Assembly: GCA_003278705.1 (NCBI GenBank)
Contig: QCDR01000009.1
Span: forward strand, 1 to 55,057
Direction of reading: 5' to 3'
DNA length: 55,057 nucleotides
Origin: Prochlorococcus sp. AG-355-J23
GTDB lineage: Bacteria; Cyanobacteriota; Cyanobacteriia; PCC-6307; Cyanobiaceae
Made by a program: the position numbers and the translations under genes
Shown: positions 1 through 8,780 of the stretch, one piece after another
Position numbering within the stretch: the stretch's first letter is position 1
How the letters are laid out: every line of letters begins with the position of its first letter
Notes under the pieces: model-generated
Told to the model about the DNA's origin: nothing
Databases searched by the model: none
The model's input: only the letters and a program-made list of their open reading frames with translations

Positions 1-1
1 T

Positions 2-1309
2 ATCATAATTATATATTTATATAATTTTGTTCATATAAATAATTTTGGAAATCTTCCAAATAGATATGTCACAATTACAATTGCAGTTTTTTGGATAAAT
101 ATAAGTTATATCGTTGGTAGATATATGAGAGTAAAAAGTTTAAATAGCAGGAGTATTTTTAAGAGCCTTATTAAAACATTTTTACTCTTTTTACTAGTTA
201 ATTTAATTTATATATTAGTTAATTTCGGATATATATTAATAGTGCCATTTACTGTAAATGGTTCAATTTATATTGATTTTAATAACTATTTATTTAACAC
301 ATTTCTAAGATCTACCATATATATCGCATCCTTAAGTTATTTTTTTCAAAATTTATTAAGCATCATTACACATTTTATTTATAACTATAAAAAGAAATGG
401 TTATTTATTGGATCTGAATATGATTATCAAGAAATAATCAAAGAAATCTCAAATAAAAAGAAAGATATTGAATTAGTATTTGCTTCAGAAAATAGTAACT
501 TAAAAGAAATTAAATATAAAAATATTGAAGGTATTATTTTAAATAATTACTCTAATATTAATGATCATAAACTCAAATTTATACTTAAACTAAAATTAAA
601 AGGTCTTAAAATAATAAATTTATTGAATTGGTTTGAAAAGGAATTCAATAGAATCCCAACAAATATAATTTATGAAAAATATCAATTAATAGAGAAAATA
701 AAGTCTGCTGAATACAATTATGAACTCAGGATAAAACGGTTAGGTGATATTTTTGTAAGCTTAATACTAATTATCCTATCTTCACCTATTTTTTTAATAA
801 TTGGAATTCTTATTTTTATTGAAGATGGCAAAAACATTTTTTATACACAAAAAAGAACAGGTCTCAATGGAAAAATAATTAGAATTACAAAATTCAGAAG
901 TATGAAGATCAATGCCGAAAAAAATGGTGTTCAATGGGCACTTAAAAATGATTCACGAATTACAAAAACTGGAAGATTAATAAGAGCGACTAGATTGGAC
1001 GAATTGCCTCAACTTTTTTCAGTGATTATTGGTGATATGAGCCTAATCGGTCCAAGACCGGAAAGGCCAGAAATTGAAGAAAAATTATTAAAAAATATAC
1101 CTTATTATGATTGCAGGAATATATTGAAACCTGGATTAAGCGGTTGGGCGCAAGTAAATTATTCTTATGGTGCAAGCGTTTTTGATTCAACTCAAAAACT
1201 CAGTTATGATATTTATTACATAACTAATTTTTCCTTTTTTCTAGACTTATTAATCTTATTCAAAACAATAAAATTAATTTTTAATCTAGGGGGTTACAAG
1301 CCATCTTGA
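2..1309 (+). CDS. Polyprenyl-phosphate sugar-1-phosphate transferase, 5' end outside window
   Basis: Membrane enzyme that would start a polysaccharide repeat unit by moving a sugar-1-phosphate from a nucleotide sugar to undecaprenyl phosphate. The reading frame is open to the first codon of the window and has no stop upstream of the ATG at 125, so the gene is cut by the window edge and that ATG is internal. Visible are hydrophobic helices in the first third, a soluble stretch starting KKKWLFIGSE, a further helix after KRLGDIFV, and the C-terminal bacterial sugar transferase domain: FYTQKRTGLNGK, TKFRSMK, ATRLDELPQL, MSLIGPRPERPE and KPGLSGWAQV. This order is that of the WcaJ/RfbP/WbaP type. 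The sugar used cannot be read from sequence. It lies upstream of the rhamnose cassette, so its product may carry rhamnose. Confidence 0.9.
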   Translation: MIIIYLYNFVHINNFGNLPNRYVTITIAVFWINISYIVGRYMRVKSLNSRSIFKSLIKTFLLFLLVNLIYILVNFGYILIVPFTVNGSIYIDFNNYLFNTFLRSTIYIASLSYFFQNLLSIITHFIYNYKKKWLFIGSEYDYQEIIKEISNKKKDIELVFASENSNLKEIKYKNIEGIILNNYSNINDHKLKFILKLKLKGLKIINLLNWFEKEFNRIPTNIIYEKYQLIEKIKSAEYNYELRIKRLGDIFVSLILIILSSPIFLIIGILIFIEDGKNIFYTQKRTGLNGKIIRITKFRSMKINAEKNGVQWALKNDSRITKTGRLIRATRLDELPQLFSVIIGDMSLIGPRPERPEIEEKLLKNIPYYDCRNILKPGLSGWAQVNYSYGASVFDSTQKLSYDIYYITNFSFFLDLLILFKTIKLIFNLGGYKPS

Positions 1310-1330
1310 ATAATTATTGATAATTATTCA
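1307..1330 (+). terminator. AT-only inverted repeat at the transferase stop codon
   Basis: TGAATAATTAT and ATAATTATTCA form a perfect 11-bp inverted repeat separated by TG, beginning at the stop codon. There is no GC pair cluster and no clean T tract, so its strength as a terminator is doubtful. Confidence 0.25.
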
Positions 1331-1409
1331 ATTTGAAAAATACAAAATAAGAAGAGGGTTTTATTTTTAAAATTGTGAATAATTTTTCCATAAAACCAAA
1401 AAAAGTCTG

Positions 1410-1418
1410 TGTTAGAAT
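1410..1418 (+). promoter_or_regulatory. Possible extended -10 promoter element
   Basis: TG-T-TAGAAT sits about 26 nt before the ATG of the GT2 gene in a 134-nt gap. The same TAGAATGC string occurs upstream of the gene at 10770. No convincing -35 was seen, so this is only a candidate. Confidence 0.3.
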
Positions 1419-1443
1419 GCAAAAGCTTTCATGAAAATAATAA

Positions 1444-2391
1444 ATGAAAGATAAATATAAAAATTCAAAAGTTGCTGTTATATTAGGATTTTACAATGGT
1501 AGACAGTTTATTTTACCTCAATTAGAAAGCATACTTAAGCAAACTCATAAAGACTTAGATATATTCATTTTTGATGATAATTCAACCGAAAATATAGATT
1601 ATCTAAAAAGTTATCTGGATCATAATTCATATTCAAATATAAAAATTATTAGAAGAAAAAAAAACTTAGGATATGCCAAAAATTTCCTACAAGGTCTTAA
1701 AGATGTTGGAGAAAAGTATGAATATTTTGCATTTAGTGATCAAGATGACATTTGGAGGGAAAATAAAATTGAGATGGCAATAAATCATTTAAAAGAAAAA
1801 GAATACAAAAAAATTGCAAAACTTTATTTCTCGCGAACTGCATACTATTGTTCAGATTGCATTAATGAAATAGGTTCATCAAGAATTTTCAAGAAGCCAA
1901 TTTCTTTCTCTAATGCACTGTTACAAAATATAGCTGGAGGGAATACAATTTTAATGAACTCCAGTGCAAGAAAAATTGTGATTCAAACTGTTGGTGAAAG
2001 TAATTTTATATCTCATGATTGGTGGTGTTATCTAATCATATCTGGAGCAGGTGGAAGAATAATTTTCGACAAAACAAAAACACTAAAATATAGACAGCAT
2101 AAAAAAAATTTAATTGGCATGAACATAGGTTTTGATAATCAAAAATCAAGATTTTTTGAATTTGCTAATGGTAAAGTTAAAAATTGGTTGGATTCAAATA
2201 TAGAAAATTTATCAAAACATAAATACCTTTTAAGCAAAAATAATTTAAAAATACTTAACAACTTTTCTAAAGCAAGAAGATCTAAAAATCTGTTTTTAAG
2301 GCTATTTTACTTTTACAGATCTGGAGTTTATAGACAATCTTCAATCGAAAATTTTGTTTTTATTATTGGAATTATTTTTAAAAAAATTTAA
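1444..2391 (+). CDS. Family 2 glycosyltransferase, rhamnosyltransferase-like
   Basis: A 315-residue GT-A fold enzyme of family GT2 that would add one sugar to a lipid-linked oligosaccharide on the cytoplasmic side. It begins VAVILGFYNGRQFILPQLES and has the nucleotide-binding DDNSTEN near residue 45 and the acceptor-side motif SDQDDIW near residue 100. The SDQDDIW signature is typical of the RgpB/WbbL-like rhamnosyltransferase branch. The dTDP-rhamnose operon begins 61 nt downstream on the same strand, which supports rhamnose as donor, but the substrate is inferred from context only. No transmembrane tail is evident. Confidence 0.85.
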   Translation: MKDKYKNSKVAVILGFYNGRQFILPQLESILKQTHKDLDIFIFDDNSTENIDYLKSYLDHNSYSNIKIIRRKKNLGYAKNFLQGLKDVGEKYEYFAFSDQDDIWRENKIEMAINHLKEKEYKKIAKLYFSRTAYYCSDCINEIGSSRIFKKPISFSNALLQNIAGGNTILMNSSARKIVIQTVGESNFISHDWWCYLIISGAGGRIIFDKTKTLKYRQHKKNLIGMNIGFDNQKSRFFEFANGKVKNWLDSNIENLSKHKYLLSKNNLKILNNFSKARRSKNLFLRLFYFYRSGVYRQSSIENFVFIIGIIFKKI

Positions 2392-2452
2392 AAAATTTTT
2401 TTTTTTAATAAGAGTTTTAATCTAAACTAAAAAGTATCTTTTGCAATCCAGA

Positions 2453-3343
2453 ATGAATTACCAAAAGCAAATAAATAGAAAAGGTATTATTCTTGCAGGA
2501 GGGAAGGGGACAAGATTATTTCCAATCACAAATGTTGTTAGTAAGCAGTTGTTACCTATATATGACAAACCGATGATTTATTATCCTCTCTCAACTCTTA
2601 TGTTGTCTGGGATAAAAGAAATCTTAATAATTACAAATGAGAAAGATGAAACATTATTTAGAGATTTGTTGGGTAATGGCCAAAAATTTGGAATTTCCAT
2701 TGAATACAAAACTCAAAAAAAACCAGAAGGTATAGCTCAAGCTTTTATCATTGCTGAAGAATTTATTAAAGATAATTCTGTTACCCTCATTTTGGGTGAT
2801 AATATTTTTTATGGTAAAGGTTTGATAAATTTGCTTGAAAAATCAAATAATAATAATAATAATGCAACTATATTTGCTTACCCAGTTAAAGATCCAGAAA
2901 GATATGGAGTAGTAGAATTTAATAAGAAATTTGAAGTTATTTCAATTGAAGAAAAGCCAAAAAATCCCAAGAGTAATTATGCAATAACAGGGATTTATTA
3001 TTATGACAATACTGTATTAGATAAGGCAAAATCTATTAAACCCTCAAAGAGAGGTGAATTAGAAATAAGTGATATTAATAACTTATACCTAGAAGAAAAT
3101 TGTCTAAATGTTGAGCTTTTCGGTAGAGGTTTAGCTTGGTTAGATACTGGTACTTTTGATTCTTTAAATGAAGCATCACTATTCATAAAGACACTTGAGA
3201 ATAGACAAGGTCTTAAAATATCTTGCCCTGAAGAAATTGCCTGGAGAAAAGGTTGGATTGATGATGAGCAATTAATGACTTTATCTAAGTCACTAAAAAA
3301 AAGTGGTTATGGGAAATATTTAATTTCACTTTTAAATCAGTAA
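2453..3343 (+). CDS. rfbA: Glucose-1-phosphate thymidylyltransferase
   Basis: Makes dTDP-glucose from dTTP and glucose-1-phosphate, the first step to dTDP-L-rhamnose. The nucleotide-binding signature GGKGTRL is at residues 16-22, followed by VSKQLLPIYDKPMIYYPLS and later LGDNIFYG and EEKPKNPKSNYAITGIYYYD, all typical of RfbA/RmlA. I prefer the ATG at 2453, giving 296 residues; a TTG four codons earlier is possible but adds nothing conserved. It is the first gene of rfbA-C-D-B with a 3-nt gap to rfbC, so the four are probably co-transcribed. A run of about eight Asn (N4-N5 encoded by AAT repeats) near residue 130 is a local low-complexity insertion. Confidence 0.96.
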   Translation: MNYQKQINRKGIILAGGKGTRLFPITNVVSKQLLPIYDKPMIYYPLSTLMLSGIKEILIITNEKDETLFRDLLGNGQKFGISIEYKTQKKPEGIAQAFIIAEEFIKDNSVTLILGDNIFYGKGLINLLEKSNNNNNNATIFAYPVKDPERYGVVEFNKKFEVISIEEKPKNPKSNYAITGIYYYDNTVLDKAKSIKPSKRGELEISDINNLYLEENCLNVELFGRGLAWLDTGTFDSLNEASLFIKTLENRQGLKISCPEEIAWRKGWIDDEQLMTLSKSLKKSGYGKYLISLLNQ

Positions 3344-3346
3344 AAC

Positions 3347-3949
3347 ATGAAATTAAATTACGAAAAATGTTTTAATCAGAATGGCAAACTTATTGAAGGA
3401 CCGCTGATTATAAGTCCCAATGTTATTTTTGATGAAAGAGGATTTTTTCAAGAAAGTTGGAATAAAAGAATATTTAATGAAGTACTTTCTCAAAATGGAC
3501 AAAATGAAGCATTATTTGTTCAAGATAATCATTCCAAGTCATCTAAAGGCACATTGAGAGGTCTTCATTATCAAAAGGATCCTCATGCGCAAGGAAAGTT
3601 AGTAAGATGTATAAATGGAGAAATATTTGATGTCGCTGTAGATTTGAGGTTACATTCAAAAACTTTTCTTAGCTATATTTTTATATATTTAAGTAGTCAA
3701 AATCAGAAGCAATTTTGGATCCCAAGAGGTTTTGCTCATGGATTTTTAACATTAACTGACAATACTGAAGTTTTTTATAAAGCAACTAACTATTGGAATA
3801 AAGAGTCAGAATCTAGCTTAAATTGGAACGATCCGGATATTAATATAAAGTGGCCAATATCTTCACTCAACAAAACCTTGAATATTAGTGAAAAAGATAA
3901 AAATGCTCTTTATTTTTCCAAAGTTAATAATGAATATTTATTTTTATGA
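3347..3949 (+). CDS. rfbC: dTDP-4-dehydrorhamnose 3,5-epimerase
   Basis: Epimerises C3 and C5 of dTDP-4-keto-6-deoxyglucose. The 200-residue cupin protein has the family core RGFFQESW, DNHSKSSKGTLRGLHYQ with catalytic His at residue 74, GEIFDVAVDLR, and WIPRGFAHGFLTL followed by the conserved Tyr at 144 in FYKATNYW. Length is slightly above the usual 180-190. It starts 3 nt after rfbA and overlaps rfbD by ATGA, showing tight translational linkage. Confidence 0.96.
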   Translation: MKLNYEKCFNQNGKLIEGPLIISPNVIFDERGFFQESWNKRIFNEVLSQNGQNEALFVQDNHSKSSKGTLRGLHYQKDPHAQGKLVRCINGEIFDVAVDLRLHSKTFLSYIFIYLSSQNQKQFWIPRGFAHGFLTLTDNTEVFYKATNYWNKESESSLNWNDPDINIKWPISSLNKTLNISEKDKNALYFSKVNNEYLFL

Positions 3950-4845
3950 AAATATTAATAACTGGAATTGATGGTCAACTTGGTAATCAATTAAAAGAAA
4001 GTTCATTAAAAGGGGTAAAAATAATAGGGCTAAAAAGAAAGCAATTTAATCTTTTAGATAATGATCATTGCAAAAAAACAATTCTAGAACTTAAACCTGA
4101 TTGGATTATTAATGCAGCTGCATTTACTGCTGTAGATAGTGCTGAAAAAGAAATTAAAAAAACATTTGATATTAATGCAAAAGCAGTTGAAACTTTAGCT
4201 AAAACAATCTCTAGCTATGGTGGAAGGCTTTTGCAAATAAGCACAGACTTTGTATTTGATGGGTCAAAAAAAACACCATATTTACCTACTGACAAATGTA
4301 ATCCTATCAATGTATATGGAGCTTCAAAGCTACAAGGTGAAAATTTATCTTTGAAATATCCAGGTACTCTAATTCTTAGGACTAGCTGGCTTTATGGACC
4401 ATCGGGGAACAACTTTTGCTTAAAAATGTTAAATCTTCACAACAATGCTGCAAAACAATCAAAAATCATCAGAGTAGTCAATGATCAAATAGGATCTCCC
4501 ACTGATACTATTCAACTATCAAAAATTTGCTGGGAGTTAATAAAAAAACAAAGTAACAATGAAATAAATGAAAGAATCTTTCATTGGAGTAACAGGGGAA
4601 TTATAAGTTGGTATGATTTTGCAGTTTCAATTGGTAAATATGCTGAAGAATATGGATTAATAGAAAAAGCCGGTTCAGTAAAATCCATTTCATCTCTTGA
4701 TTACAAAACGATTGCAAAAAGACCTGCTTTTTCTGTATTAAATTGCAATAACACAGAAAAATTCTTAAATATTAAACAGATAGATTGGGTTGAAGCATTA
4801 AAATCAAACTTGAGAATATATGCACAAAGGAAACTAGGAAAATGA
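3946..4845 (+). CDS. rfbD: dTDP-4-dehydrorhamnose reductase
   Basis: NAD(P)H-dependent short-chain reductase giving dTDP-L-rhamnose. The N-terminal dinucleotide motif is GIDGQLGNQL, STDFVFDG follows at about residue 99, and the catalytic YxxxK is Y124-K128 in VYGASKLQGE; RTSWLYGP is also typical. The 299-residue length is standard. It overlaps rfbC and rfbB by 4 nt each (ATGA). Confidence 0.96.
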   Translation: MKILITGIDGQLGNQLKESSLKGVKIIGLKRKQFNLLDNDHCKKTILELKPDWIINAAAFTAVDSAEKEIKKTFDINAKAVETLAKTISSYGGRLLQISTDFVFDGSKKTPYLPTDKCNPINVYGASKLQGENLSLKYPGTLILRTSWLYGPSGNNFCLKMLNLHNNAAKQSKIIRVVNDQIGSPTDTIQLSKICWELIKKQSNNEINERIFHWSNRGIISWYDFAVSIGKYAEEYGLIEKAGSVKSISSLDYKTIAKRPAFSVLNCNNTEKFLNIKQIDWVEALKSNLRIYAQRKLGK

Positions 4846-5864
4846 GAATTTTAATAACTGGAGGTGCTGGATTTATTGGCAAGAATTTGATACTTAAATT
4901 ACTTTTATCAAAAAATAATATAGTGTTTAACATTGATAAACTTAATTATGCAAGTTATGAAAAACCTATTAAAGACTATTGTTCAGAAAGAAATAATAAA
5001 CAATATAAATTCTTAGAAATTGATTTAGCTAATGAATCAGAAACCTTCGAAGCAGTTAAACTAGCAAATCCTGATATTATTTTTCATTTAGCCGCAGAGA
5101 GTCATGTAGACAGATCAATAGCTAAACCATTTGATTTTATCCAAACAAATATTTTGGGGACCTATAACTTGTTATCAGCATCATTGCATTTTTACAGAAA
5201 TTTAAATCAGGAGAGACAAAAACAATTTAAATTCCTGCATATTAGTACTGACGAAGTATTTGGTTCGCTCGGACCAACTGGATATTTTTCTGAGAATACA
5301 GCTTATGATCCAAGAAGTCCCTATTCAGCTTCAAAAGCTAGTAGTGATCATTTGGTTATGGCGTGGTATCATACTTATTCTTTACCTGTAATAATTTCAA
5401 ATTGCTCAAATAATTATGGCCCATGGCAAAATCCAGAAAAACTAATCCCAAAAATTATTTTTAATGCACTTAAAGGAAGGGAAATACCTATATATGGTAA
5501 TGGTTCAAATATTAGAGATTGGTTATTTGTTGAAGATCATGTAAATGCACTAATATTACTTTCTAAATTTGGTAAAATTGGAGAAAATTATTGTATTGGT
5601 GGGAACGGAGAAAAATCCAATAATGAGGTAGCAAATGAAATATGTCAAATATTAGATAAAAAATATCCAAATAATTTTTCAAGAAATCATCTAATTAAAT
5701 ATGTTGATGATAGGCCAGGGCATGATCAAAGATATTCAATTAATTTTTCAAAAATAAAAAATCTACATGGTTGGGAACCAAGTTATAGTTTTTATGAGGG
5801 TTTATTAAAAACTATAAACTGGTACATTAAAAATATTTCTTGGGTAGAAAAAATTTTAAAATAA
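4842..5864 (+). CDS. rfbB: dTDP-glucose 4,6-dehydratase
   Basis: Extended short-chain dehydrogenase converting dTDP-glucose to dTDP-4-keto-6-deoxyglucose, the second biochemical step although last in gene order. It shows GGAGFIGKNL at the N terminus, AAESHVDRSI, the active-site STDEVFG with T136-D137-E138, and SPYSASKASSDH with Y161 and K165. Length 340 is normal. It overlaps rfbD by 4 nt and its 3' end overlaps the convergent gene downstream by 9 nt. Confidence 0.96.
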   Translation: MRILITGGAGFIGKNLILKLLLSKNNIVFNIDKLNYASYEKPIKDYCSERNNKQYKFLEIDLANESETFEAVKLANPDIIFHLAAESHVDRSIAKPFDFIQTNILGTYNLLSASLHFYRNLNQERQKQFKFLHISTDEVFGSLGPTGYFSENTAYDPRSPYSASKASSDHLVMAWYHTYSLPVIISNCSNNYGPWQNPEKLIPKIIFNALKGREIPIYGNGSNIRDWLFVEDHVNALILLSKFGKIGENYCIGGNGEKSNNEVANEICQILDKKYPNNFSRNHLIKYVDDRPGHDQRYSINFSKIKNLHGWEPSYSFYEGLLKTINWYIKNISWVEKILK

Positions 5865-7223
5865 TTTCTTAATTTTTATTTTATTTGATTTTTTTTTATA
5901 AGTTTCTTTTTCATAAACCCTAAATTTAGAATCATAAATATTTGCAAATCCATGAATATCTAAACCTATTTTTTGCCACTTTCGATTTTTCTTAAAGATA
6001 TATTCTTCCATTCCTTTTTCAAAAAATTTTATTTTAATAATTTCAAGAAATTTATTTAATTTGCTTAAAATTTGTATAAATCTAATTTTATATAGTATGA
6101 ATTCTATTAAACGTAATAGCTTTAATTTAAAAAGAATTTTTCCAATTAATTGAAATAAATTTATCCTCAAGAAAAGAAATTTAAATCTATTTTTTATAAC
6201 TAAAGAATTACAAAATTCATTAATAAATAATATCCCTAATGACTGTCCTCCTATATGCGGATATAAGAAATCTTTACTTTTTAGAAAAGATGTCCATTTC
6301 TTATATCTTCTTATATCTAAATTACTAACTTGATGAACTTTATTCTCCCCAATTATAAATTTATAAATATTTAAAAAAGTCGTCTCATCTTCCTCAAGTA
6401 AATCTTTTGCATGAAGTGTTGCTTTTTTTTGAAAATTATTTAAATATAAATCTTTAAAATAATTAGGGTCTGATGTTATAAGATTTTGCAATTTAGAAAT
6501 GGGGAATTTACTCATACAAAAATTATCAAATAGGGAATTTACACTAAAAACAGGTATCCCTAAAGAAGCCGCTTCTAAATTTAATTGTGTTAATTCATCA
6601 AATGTTATTAAGGCTTTAGATGAAAGAAGAATTTTGAATAATTCACTTCTTTTGTCAGGATAATTTCTTGTTATTAACTGGATATTTTCTTTACAAAAAA
6701 GATCCATTATTTTATCTGGGATTTTTCTAATTTTTCCTTTTCCTGTATAAATTGCAATTGAATCTTTTTCAAAATAATTTTGATATTTTAAAGCAGCTCT
6801 CCAATAGCGATCAATTTTAGTTTGGTAATAATAAAATTTTTCTGCTTTTGGATCACAACATGATGAGAAGGGAAGACTGTAATCTCCTATCTTAGGAAAA
6901 GAATTTTTACCAAGAAGAGAATAAGGTGCAAGTTGCCAAAAAACAATTTTTAAACCCTTTTTTCTAGCAAGTTTGATTTTATGTTTTGAAGTTGTATCAT
7001 TAACGATAAAAAAATCATTTTTTTTCGCATTTTTTAAACTAAATTCTATTAGAAATTTAGTTTTAATTTTCATTTTTTTTAATCCTATATTTAGAAAATC
7101 CCTAGGTAAAAAAATTGTTTGAAAATCGTTTTTTGCATTTAAGAATTCAAATAAATTATAGACACACAAAACCCCATTACTCTTTTCTGTATATGGTGGC
7201 ATCTCAACATAAACTTTCTTCAT
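5856..7223 (-). CDS. Unrecognised protein, possible GT-B-like glycosyltransferase
   Basis: A 455-residue protein that I do not recognise as a named family. The N terminus KKVYVEMPPYTEKSNGVL and the central GLKIVFWQLAPYS could be the N-terminal half of a GT-B fold. ALITFDELTQLNLEAASLG followed by IPVFSV (residues about 210-235) resembles the acceptor/donor-side segment of GT4-like enzymes, where a prominent carboxylate precedes a small-residue helix. The last 150 residues are very basic and rich in Leu, Ile, Phe and Lys, with amphipathic helices that may lie on the membrane. It lies alone on the minus strand between the rhamnose and CDP-sugar operons. A glycan-related role rests mainly on position. 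Confidence 0.55.
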   Translation of the reverse strand: MKKVYVEMPPYTEKSNGVLCVYNLFEFLNAKNDFQTIFLPRDFLNIGLKKMKIKTKFLIEFSLKNAKKNDFFIVNDTTSKHKIKLARKKGLKIVFWQLAPYSLLGKNSFPKIGDYSLPFSSCCDPKAEKFYYYQTKIDRYWRAALKYQNYFEKDSIAIYTGKGKIRKIPDKIMDLFCKENIQLITRNYPDKRSELFKILLSSKALITFDELTQLNLEAASLGIPVFSVNSLFDNFCMSKFPISKLQNLITSDPNYFKDLYLNNFQKKATLHAKDLLEEDETTFLNIYKFIIGENKVHQVSNLDIRRYKKWTSFLKSKDFLYPHIGGQSLGILFINEFCNSLVIKNRFKFLFLRINLFQLIGKILFKLKLLRLIEFILYKIRFIQILSKLNKFLEIIKIKFFEKGMEEYIFKKNRKWQKIGLDIHGFANIYDSKFRVYEKETYKKKSNKIKIKKLF

Positions 7224-7278
7224 AAGAATATTTTTTTAGATTCTATCATTTAAAAATTTTGGATTTTAAACTATTAAA

Positions 7279-8775
7279 TTAAGTTGAAGTATGATTTGAA
7301 AAATTATTTATAACATCAATTTCAAAATCCATCATTTCCTTTGTTAATCCAGGATAAGTTCCCAAGAAAAGAGTATTTTCCATTATTTGATCTGAACCTT
7401 TTGTATCTAAAGCTATTCTGAATGCTGATGGTCTATTCTTCTTTAGTTCTACGAAAGCTGGCTGTCGTATAAGATTTCCACCAAAAAGCATTCTATTTCC
7501 GATCTTATTTTTATCCAATATTTTAGCTAAATCCGTCCTACTAAAAAAAGCCTCTTTTTTGACTGCTATCTTGAATCCAAACCAAGAGCAATCAGTTTTA
7601 CAACCGCTATGATCCCAAGAGAAGCCATTCTCAGAATCCCAGCTAGTAGCATGAGTAGGTAATGCAAAGTCTAAAAATTCTTGACTTTTAATTAATCCTT
7701 TTCTTAAATAATTCCAATTGTCTTTTCGTAGTTGAATAAACTCTGGAAGTCTTTTTAACTGGACCCTTCCAATTGCAGCTTGAATGTCTAGAGGTTTTAA
7801 ATTAAATCCAAGATGACTGTAGGTATATTTATGATCATAACCTTTTGGTAAGTCGCCTAATTGCCAATCAAAACGCTTATTACATGTATTATCAACTCCA
7901 CTTGGACACCAACAATCCCTTCCCCAATCCCTAAAACTTTCTGCTATGACAGAAAGTTTTTTACTATTAATAATATTTACAGCACCTCCCTCACCCATAG
8001 TCAAATGATGGGGTGGATAAAAACTTTGAGTACTTAAATCTCCCCAAGTTCCAGTCCATCTGATTATGTTTTCATCTCCATCATTTAAACCAGGACTATT
8101 TTCAAAAAAACCTAACCTATTAGCTATATCTTTTGGCATAGAATATGAACATCCCAGAGCATCGCAATTATCTTCAATTAGCCATAACCCATATTTTCTA
8201 CAAAATTCAATAGTTTCCAAAAGATTAAAAGGATTTCCTAGTGCGTGAGCCATCATTACAGCTTTTGTTTTCCCTGGCTTATATGCAGCTTCTAATTGAT
8301 CACATTTTGGATTCCCTGTAATTGGATCCGCATCAATAAAAACAGGTACTGCTCCAATCTGAATAATTGGGGCGACGGTAGTTGGGAACCCAGCTGCTAC
8401 TGTTATTACCTCATCATTAATATTTAAACGTTTTTCAGAATTAATCTTATGAGAAGTAAGTGCAGATATAGCAATTAAGTTAGCGCTCGAACCAGAATTG
8501 ACGAGTAAGGTCTTCTTTGTACCTAAAAATCTAGATAATTCATTCTCCATATTAAGGCCTTCAGATCCTAAAGTTAACCAAAAATCTAAAGTCGAAGAAA
8601 CTGCTGCTTCTACCTCATCTTCAGTAAAGACTCTTCCTGCATAAGGTATGACATCTCCTACATTCCAAGAAAACTTTAATGGATCCGTAGATGGCCTGTT
8701 AGAAGAATGTACTTCTCTAGAGTAATCTCGGGTTAATTTTAGGATTTTCTTTTTTAATTCACTTAATTCTGACAA
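7279..8775 (-). CDS. rfbH: CDP-4-keto-6-deoxyglucose 3-dehydrase (E1 type)
   Basis: PMP- and [2Fe-2S]-dependent enzyme that removes the C3 hydroxyl of CDP-4-keto-6-deoxyglucose, opening the route to 3,6-dideoxy and branched sugars. In this family the PLP lysine of aminotransferases is replaced by His: here SFYPPHHLTMGEGG has His at 256-257. The iron-sulfur ligands are visible as C288-x-C290-x7-C298, with a further Cys at 204 or 209 in EDNCDALGC. NSGSSANL near residue 93 binds the cofactor phosphate. The 498-residue length is longer than the ~437 of enterobacterial RfbH, partly from an insert after residue 210. It follows rfbG with a 5-nt gap. The partner reductase E3 (RfbI) is not in the window. 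Confidence 0.93.
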   Translation of the reverse strand: MSELSELKKKILKLTRDYSREVHSSNRPSTDPLKFSWNVGDVIPYAGRVFTEDEVEAAVSSTLDFWLTLGSEGLNMENELSRFLGTKKTLLVNSGSSANLIAISALTSHKINSEKRLNINDEVITVAAGFPTTVAPIIQIGAVPVFIDADPITGNPKCDQLEAAYKPGKTKAVMMAHALGNPFNLLETIEFCRKYGLWLIEDNCDALGCSYSMPKDIANRLGFFENSPGLNDGDENIIRWTGTWGDLSTQSFYPPHHLTMGEGGAVNIINSKKLSVIAESFRDWGRDCWCPSGVDNTCNKRFDWQLGDLPKGYDHKYTYSHLGFNLKPLDIQAAIGRVQLKRLPEFIQLRKDNWNYLRKGLIKSQEFLDFALPTHATSWDSENGFSWDHSGCKTDCSWFGFKIAVKKEAFFSRTDLAKILDKNKIGNRMLFGGNLIRQPAFVELKKNRPSAFRIALDTKGSDQIMENTLFLGTYPGLTKEMMDFEIDVINNFSNHTST

Positions 8776-8780
8776 GGGTT

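Noticed and set aside
2861..2885. AAT repeats in rfbA as a possible frameshift or microsatellite switch
   Set aside because: The repeat unit is three bases, so length change keeps the frame; it only alters an Asn run.
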